A stretch of DNA of 64,000 nucleotides from Maniola hyperantus (Eukaryota > Arthropoda > Insecta > Lepidoptera > Nymphalidae), in contig NC_048557.2 in the NCBI RefSeq assembly GCF_902806685.2, positions 5,576,666 through 5,640,665 of the forward strand, given 5' to 3'. Shown here one piece after another: positions 24,201-33,200 of this stretch. A program made the translations under genes and the position numbers. Under the pieces are notes generated by a model, which had not been told where the DNA came from, did no database searches, and saw only the letters and a list, made by a program, of their open reading frames with translations. Each line of letters opens with the position of its first letter. Positions within the stretch are counted from its first letter, which is position 1.

Positions 24201-27200
24201 TTTTCTCTTACGAGGTTAGGTATGTATTTTATTATTCTTACAGCAAGAATTCCTTAAAAGTTACCTACTGGACAGCAAACTGAAGGTCGGAAAGGCAGCT
24301 TCAGATAGATTCGTGACGCAATGGTTTTACGCACGTTTTACGTCACGAATAACGATGGTTTTTATTATTCTAAGCCCAAATTTGTATTAACCCATTATGA
24401 GACAGCAATTTTTTTGTTGAATTATTTTAAAGCTTTTCAGTCAGAAATTGACGTATAAAATATCAATTAGGTATGCATGAAATGAAGGCGATTGTTTACT
24501 TCATAAACACGTCATGCAAAGTATTTTTAGGGTTCCGTACCTCAAAAGGAAAAACAGAACTCTTATAAGATCACTTTGTTGTCTGTCTGTCTGTCTGTCT
24601 GTCGGTGTGTCAAGAAACCTACAGGGTACTTCCCGTTGACCTAGAATCATGAAATTTGGCAGGTAGGTAGAACTTATAGCTGACATTTGGGGAAAAATCT
24701 GAATCCCGTGAATTTGTGGTTACATCACACAACAAAAATTACATTGTGGTCATGAACTAATAATTAGTATTTTCAATTTTCTAAGTAATATAACTATAAT
24801 ATCAAGTGGGGTATCATATGAAAGGTCTTCACCGGTGCATTCTAAAACAGATTTTTATTTATTTTTATGCATCATAGTTTTTAAATTATCGTGCAAAATG
24901 TCGAAAAAATACGACTGTAGTACGGAACCCTCGTTGCGCGAGCCTGACTCGCACTTGGCCGGCTTTTTTAAAAATATACTTACGTTTTTGTGTAGTTTCC
25001 GGGGTATTAGCGTCGGGGGCAATGCTCGGTTCATTTTCCAATACAAGTTGGTAGTAGCGACCTCGGAGACCCATTAGCTCTTCGTGCGTACCATCTTCTA
25101 GCACTTCGCCTTTCTCGATGAACACTATTCGGTTTGCGTTAAGCACAGTTGCTAATCTAGTATTAATTAAACCAAACAATATTAGTAACTAGACGATGCC
25201 CGTGACTTCGTCCGCGTGGATTTAGGTTTTTAAAAATCCCGTGGGAACTCTTTAATTTTCCGGGGTCAAAGTAGCCTATGGCTATGCCCTTCCCCGGGAT
25301 GCAAGCTATCTCTGTACCGAATTTCATCATAATTGGTTAAACGGATGGGCCGTGAAAAGCTAGCAGCAGACAGATAGACAGACAGACCGACAGACAGACA
25401 GACACACTTTCGCATTATAATATTAATATGAATATGAATTTTATATCTGACTAGCTTATGCCCTCGACTTCGTCCACGTGGGCTACACAAATTTCAAACC
25501 CCTTAGGGGTTGAATTTTTAAAAAGCCTTTCTTAGCGGATGTCTACGTCATAATAGCTATTTGCATGCCAAATTTCAGCCCGCTTCGTCCAGTAGTTTGA
25601 GCTGTGCGTTGATAGCTCAGTCAGTCAGTCAGTCAGTTACCTTTTCGTTTTATTTAGTTATTTTTATACCTACAGCAAAGCGCGCGCCTTGACGTTGCAT
25701 TTTTGGTTATTAAAAGCTCCGCACTATAGAAAACTCACTCCATATGTACGTCACCCCTTTGTACCATAGATACCTGTGGCTCACCATGATGGTGGTCCTG
25801 CCAGCAGCCGCGGCATCCAGCGCCCTCTGCACCTTGGCTTCACTTTGAGAATCCAATGCAGAAGTAGCTTCGTCCAGGATTAGGATCTTTGGTCTCCTTA
25901 CTAAGGCACGAGCGATTGCGATACGTTGCTTCTGTCCCCCCGATAGTTGGGCGCCTCTTTCGCCTATTAATGTGTCGTAGCCCTGTATAGAAAAAAGTAG
26001 GTAGGTACTCAACTTCTTTTTGCTTTTTGTATACGATCTGTAAGCCTGGTAAATTTTGATATTGAAGAATATGATATTATTGGTGATGAAAAATTCTATA
26101 AAAAAAATTCGGCCAAGTGCGAGTCAGACTTGCGACTTCGTCCGCGTGGATTCAGGTTTTTTAAAAATCCCGTGGGAACTCTTTGATTTTCCGATATAAA
26201 GAGTCCGAAAAAATAATATAAAAAGAGATGGGACTCACATTAGGTAAGTGTTTGATGAAACTGTGACAGTAAGCTTGTTTTGACGCCATGATGATTTCCT
26301 CATCTGTACATTGTCGATTGCTCATTCTGAAAATTATTAAAAAATTTGAATCGACTGTTAGGCGGAACGAAGTTCGCCAGGGCAGCTAGTTAATTAATAT
26401 TTACCGAATATTCTCCTTAATAGTCCCAGCAAAGAGCACTGGTTCCTGTCCAACCACAGCGACATGACTTCTGAAGTGATTCACGTTGAGATCCCTCAGA
26501 TCATACCCTGATGCCGTCACCGACCCCACGTCAGGATCATACATCCTCTGGAGCAGTTGCAGCACTGTGGATTTTCCGCTTCCACTTGCGCCTACTAGCG
26601 CTACCGTCTCGTTGCGGCGTATCTTCAGGGAAAGGCCGTTTAGGACCTGGTTGGAATTATACTAATTAGTCAAGTAGGTAAGTAGTTTATTACATATCAT
26701 ATAATTTATTTATTTATTGAAAATCAGTACCCTTATTATAAATGCGAAAGTGTGTTTGTTGGTTTGTCCTTCAATCACGTCGCAACGGTGCAACGGATTG
26801 ACGTGATTTTTTGCATTGGTATAGTTAAAGACCTGGAGAGTGACATGGGCTACTTTTTATCCCGGAAATTTAAAAAGTTCTGTGTGTGACGATATCTTGT
26901 ATGGTACGGAACCCTTCGTGAGCGAGTCCGACTCGCACCTGGCCGGTTTTTTTAATACAGCCAGAAAGAAAAGTATCCCAATTCGTACTTTATATTTTCA
27001 CCTGAACATCTGGTCGAGCAGGATATCTGAAGTATACGTCCTTTAACTCCATATTCCCATCCAATTCCGGTTTGCTGCCCTCTTCAGAAAGACTGTCAAT
27101 GGTAGGTTTCCTGTCGATCACTGCAAATATCGCCCCTGCTGATGCGCGCGCGCTGGCCATCGCTTCAAGATGTGGAGCAGTTAGACCAACGTTTTGGGCG

Positions 27201-30200
27201 CCTTGGAGCACACTGAAGAATACCTGGAAACAAACATATCCACTTTTGTACACACTTTTTTTGGAGAGTGACTAGTTAAGGACTAATTTTATATGTCATG
27301 GCTTGTATTACTTATTTATTATTGTCATAATGTGTATTGTGTGTCCAATAAATAAATTAAAAAAAAAAAACGTTTTTCAACAAAGAAACGAGTCAGAATA
27401 CTAATTATTATCTAGAAGAGGCCTACGAGTCTGTGTATTATAAAAACAAAATATATTTCTATAACTAGCTGCCCTCGCGAACTTCGTTCCGCCTAGCAGT
27501 CGATTCAATTTTTTTAAATTTTTCTCTCCATCCAACCATCCTCGTAGGTACTTCAAGGAATATTATAAAAAAATAATTAGCGAAATCGGTTCAGCTGTTC
27601 TCGAGATTTGCGATGAGCAACACATTCAGCGATTCGTTTTTATATTAGATAACATGGAGCAAAAATTCAGCCAGAGAACAATGGACCTTCCTGGATGTAA
27701 AAGAGTTCCACGGGTTTGGGCATCATCTAGTAATTTATAATCCACTTACAATCATGAGAACAGCGGGTGTATAGACCGGGTTCGGTTCATGCCTGCTTTC
27801 CAGGATCAGCGCCACGCCGTACCAGAAGGCGAGCGCGTACGTGGCGTAGATGATGAGCCACATGACGGCGCTACCTATCCCTGAGTACACCCCCTTACGT
27901 ATGCCCATTTTCTTTGCTGGATGTAAGCGTTTCTCGTATCTGTCAAAAAATATGAAAAACAAGTCGTATTGGCCTAAGAGTCAGACCTTCCTTCACTACC
28001 CCTATCACCACACCGATTATAAATGTGAAAGTGTGTTTGTATGTTGGTTTGTCTTTCAATCACGTCGCAACGGAGCAACGCGACGGATCGACGTGTTTTT
28101 TCTGCATGGGGATTAAGATTAAGACCAGGGAGAGGGACATAGGCTACTTTTATCCCGAAAAATCAAAGAATTCATTCCCACGGGATTTTTAAAAACCTAA
28201 ATCCACGCGTACGAAGTCGTGGGCATCAACTAGTCTAAATATATAAAAAGAAAAGGTGACTGACTGACTGACTGATCTATCAACGCACAGCTCAAATTAA
28301 TGGACGGATCGGGCTGAAATTTGCCATGCTGATAGCTATTATGACGTAGATATCCGCTAAGAAAGGATTTTTGAAAAGTCAACTCCTAAGGGGTTAAAAT
28401 AGAGGTTCCAAATTTGTATAGTCCACGCGGACGAAGTCGCGGGCATAAGCTAGTCTGTCAATAAATATGAAAAACAAGTCGTAGTGGCCTAATAGCCAGC
28501 GCATGCCAGACCTTCCTTATTTTATAAAAGCTGAAAGTTTCTCTGCATCAAACGTCCCCAAGGGAGAAAAGTTTGTTAAGATGTTTGTTTGGATCATGGT
28601 GGCTTTGGGAGAAAACAGGTAATAAAGTTGTAAAAATCTTACGTTCAATTATAAAGTCTAATTTTTTTATATTTTCACTGTACCTTCACCGTTACACCAA
28701 GTGATTTTTTAAACGCACACGACTCCGAAAAGTTAGAGGTGCATGCCTGGGGTCGCACCCTCGACCGCTGATTAGCAGGCGGACGTCCTAACCACTAGGC
28801 TATCACACTGTATACACGGTAAAATTTTAGCGATTTGCCCTCAGTAGTACTATCGAAATTTTGAGATAAACTTAAAAAATACAAATGCTTTGGTTATGAA
28901 ATAATTAAAAAAAATCGACAACTGGAAAGTGCGAGAAACAATAGTAACTCCGTAGACGTAACGTGAATAGTAAGTAGGTCCACTCGAACCGCGCTCAATA
29001 AAGTGAAAAAGTTTAGAGCAAAATAAGCTCTCGCACGTAGTGATACGGCATAAAATAGCCTGCACGCACGCGGTATCGATTTTTGTTTTTCTCGATTGTA
29101 AATTTGACATTTTTGACTCTTACTACTCTACTTTTTGACACTAATTTTTTATATTTATAAATCGATTGTAATACCACGACAAAATCATTTTGCTTCGGGA
29201 AAACAACCTTAAAATTTCAGCGTGTATATTTGAGGCCAGAATAACAGAAAGGTGTCATTGAGGTCTTCTAATAGTACCTTTGTATCTCTTTCTCTTCGCC
29301 GCCAAAGGCGACGACTGTTCGTATCGCTGACAGCACCTCCTCAGCAACAACGCCAGCGATGCTGTAGGCTTTCAGCTCTTGAGTGGTCAGTGATGATTGT
29401 ACCTGGAGAATTAAACAGAAATTATTTTTTATTTTATTTTATTGATCTTTACCGTTTATCTACAATACTCTACATGTAAGACCATACCTTGGCCACGACA
29501 GCAGTGGTAGCTATAATGATGGGCGCACACGACAGGATGACCAGCGTCAGCTCCCAGCCGTACGCGAACGATATGATCACAGCGGTCACGAACGACATCA
29601 CCAGGTACACGAACATTGGCACCTTCTCGCCGATACCTTCGCGGTATTTCTCCACGTCACTGCAAACAAGGAAGTACTACAGAACGACAATAAATCTTAC
29701 GCGGCAAACGGCGAGGGGACACCGTGCAGGTGTGCAGGGCGTCCCCTCGCCCCATACCCCGATTGTCATCTCGACCTGTCGCGTTCTATACTTAAAATTT
29801 CAATACAACAACCAGTGGTAGATGCATCCGACTATTCGAAAGCGCTTTTGAAAGTTTAGTTGAATAAAAAATATAATTATTTATTTAATACAGTAAAGTA
29901 TTCAGAACGGTATCAATATGATTCTGTTGTCTAATTTATTTTCAGTTTACGTATAGATGCGATAGTTTCCCCCAGTTTTGTTTTTCCATTTTATTTTAAG
30001 TAGGTATTTCCTACCAATAAAATAATTGTATCTAAGTAGTTGTGACAAAACTATTTACTTAATCTTTGTTAAATTCTACCATAAACAAAAAACTAAGTCT
30101 TTTGTAAATTCTGACATTCCATACAAGTAGGTAGTATCTCTCGACCAATCCGCAATTGACCGGCGTGGTAGACTGTGGCCGGACCCTTCTCACTCTAAGA

Positions 30201-33200
30201 AGAGATCCGTGCGTCCGTGCTCAGTGGTGGGCTGGCGATGGGTTGATTGCGTTGATACATCTAATGGTCCTTCGAACCGGATTCTAGAGAAAGTTCTGTT
30301 GTTTTAAATAGACAAGGCTTGTATCTAGATGTTATGAAATGGACACTTACTCTGAAACCTTCGTCGCGAAATTCATAGATGTATTCAGGTCATACCACGT
30401 GATATCTTGACGTAACACGGCTTCTAAGAATCTTTTTTTTACTCTATCAATCTGGAAATATAAGAAAAGCATCATCTAAATATATACAATAAAAGTAAAA
30501 AGACTGACATACTGATCTATCAACGCACAGCTCAAACTACTGGACGAAATTTGGCATCCAGATAGCTATTATAGCAGATGAAGTAGACATTTTTTGAAAA
30601 CTTAACCCCCAATGGAATAAAATAGGGGTTCACGGGTATAAGCTAGTTAGTTATAATATATTCTTCAATGTAAATACTGCTTAGTTCTTTTGGTCAGTTT
30701 ATTTAGCTGTGAAGGATCATTTGTGCGAAGAAAAAAAAGCCTTGGTGGTTCAATAAAAAAATAAAAACATCGTGAGGAAATCTTCTGGGCTAAGTGTTCT
30801 CCATATCCAAGGGGGTGTAAAATCTGTCAATCTGCGCCTGGCCGGCGGATGGACCGCGCTCATTAGTGGGCTGGCGATGGGTTGAGGATAATGATAAACC
30901 GCATTATGCTCACCTGTCGAAGCGCAGCGTAGTTGAAAAGGTCCACGCTGATCGCCGACACAATGAACTGCAGTACGGAGAACACGGTGCAGCCTATGCC
31001 GAACGCCTGCGAATCCTCATACAACGCCCGGCGGTTCTCTTCGCGGCTCGCGTTTGTACTGTACATAAAGAAAATACAAAGCATGAGAATTGGACATACA
31101 TTTTTTTAAATTGATAGACTAGCGCTTGGCTGCAATCAGACCTGGTGGCAAGTGATGATGGAGCCTAAGATAGAGAGTGTTTGCCTAGAAGATGTCTATT
31201 TATTCTTGACTTCAAGGTACCCATATTAAACTGATACTGGAAGGGTTAGCGGTTCGAATTAGAAACGAGGAAGCAACTTGCCTCGTACGTGTCCGTGGAG
31301 TTTGACTACGTACGGGTGCAGCTGCAAAACTTGACGATACCTTGTAGCACAATAGTAGAAACGTAGGTACCTAGGTACTTAGTTAAGTACTTATACCAAA
31401 GAAGAAGCTACAGAGATGACGCTCTACAACGCCGAAATCTCATTCTAAATGTCGACCTACAATATTTCTTGCCGGCTACTGTACTTATCGGAGTTATGTG
31501 CGTTTTAAGTAATTAAAATATCACTTGCTTTAACGGTGAAGAAAACATCGTGAGGAAACCTGCATGCCTAAGAGTTCTCCATAATGTTCTCAAAGGTGTA
31601 TGAAGTCTGCCAATCCGCACTTGGCTCACGTGGTAGACTATGGCCAAAACCCTTCTCACTCTGAGAGGAGACCCGTTCTCTATAGTGAGCCGGCGATGGG
31701 TTGATCATGAATGAACTGTTTTTTTTTTATTTATTCAGATACAAGTTAGCCCTTGACTGCAATCTCACCTGGTGATAAGTGACGATGCAGTCTAAGATCG
31801 AAGCGGGCTAACCTGGAAGGGGTATGCCAGTTTTTTTTAGTAAACCCATGCCCCTTTGGTTTCTACACGGCATCGTACCGGAACGCTAAATCGCTTGGCG
31901 GCACGGCTTTGCCGGTAGGGTGGTAACTAGCCACGGCCGAAGCCTCCCACCAGACCAGACCAGAAATAAAGAAAATATAAAATTCCTAATTCCTGCCAGG
32001 AATCGAACCCGGAACCTCCCACTAATAAGATCACAGCGCTTACCACTGCGCCAGGGAGGTCGTCAATTATTTGACGACGGTGGATTTAGTATAAAAACTC
32101 ACAGTATCCTGCCGCCGCCGAACCACGCGATCGTTAGGGTCGGTGTAGACGTGCCGTTCATCACCGTGCGGTCGATCAGGAGCGACGTGAACTCTCCGCA
32201 GATGATGACGCCCACCGGCACGAACAGCCCGCCTCAGCGGCTGTTCGTACGGCGAGGAGAGTCGCGAAGATGATGCCCGCGACCAGTAGGATAAACTCCC
32301 ATGGTTTTGCGAACTTAAACTGCATTGGACCCTTCCGTATTGCTCAGATAGACAGACACACTACTAGATCCTATGAGGCAGTGGCCGTTTATCCATTCGG
32401 ACGTAAGGAATCCTGAAAATAAATAATCAAGCAACAAAACTCACAGTATCCTGCCGCCGCCGAACCACGCGATCGTTAGGGTCGGTGTAGACGTGCCGTT
32501 CATCACCGTGCGGTCGATCAGGAGCGACGTGAACTCTCCGTAGATGATGACGCCCACCGGCACGAACAGCCCGCTGAGAGTCGCGAAGATGACGCCCGCG
32601 ACCAGCAGGATAAACTCCCATGGTTTTGCAAACCTAAACTGTATTGGGCCATTTTAGAAAAATCCTAGAGAGGTTTAAACTAGCTGAAGCCCACGACTTC
32701 GTTCGCGTGGATTTAGGTTTAAAAAATTCTATTGTAAATCTTTAATGTCATTTTCCAGGTCTTTAACGATATCCATCAGAAAATCAGGGTAATCCATTGC
32801 TCCGTTGCGACGTTATTAAAGGACAAACCAACAAAAGTTTGAACGTTTGGAATTTTTATACATCATAGAAAAATGTACATAGGATATTTTGTACTCATAG
32901 CGGAAAAAATATAAAGCAACACAGACGAAGTCACGGCCATCAGCTAGTCTATATATTATGTAAAAGGAAAAGACTGACTGACCGACTGATTTATCAACGT
33001 ACAGGTCAAAGTACTGGACGGATTGGGCTGAAATTTGGCATGCAGATATAGCTATAATGATGTAGAGTGTAGACATAAAGAAGTTTTGAAAATTCAAAAA
33101 CAGGGGTTCTGTTTAGTCCACGCGGACGAAGTCGCGAACTTAAACTAGTATAATATAAGTAAAAAGGTATAATATTATTTTATTGAATACTTACAAGCCT

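Larger units (their letters stand above)
24984..27223 (-). other. ABCB1: ABCB transporter: exons of nucleotide-binding domain 1
   Basis: Exon 9 (27223-27002) ends with the aromatic A-loop motif VYFRYPARPDVQ. Exon 10 carries Walker A GASGSGKST and the Q-loop VVGQEPVLF. Exon 12 carries signature LSGGQKQRIAIARAL, Walker B ILILDEATSALD and the H-loop VSHR. Exon 13 carries EKGEVLEDGTHEEL. All catalytic residues of an active ATP site are present. The exon 13 donor (AAAAAC|gtaagt) leaves phase 1. Confidence 0.93.

Noticed and set aside
32427..32621. 64-residue minus-strand frame over ABCB exon 3
   Set aside because: Arg/His-rich shadow frame of the functional exon, which reads FRFAKPWEFILLVAG in the correct frame.
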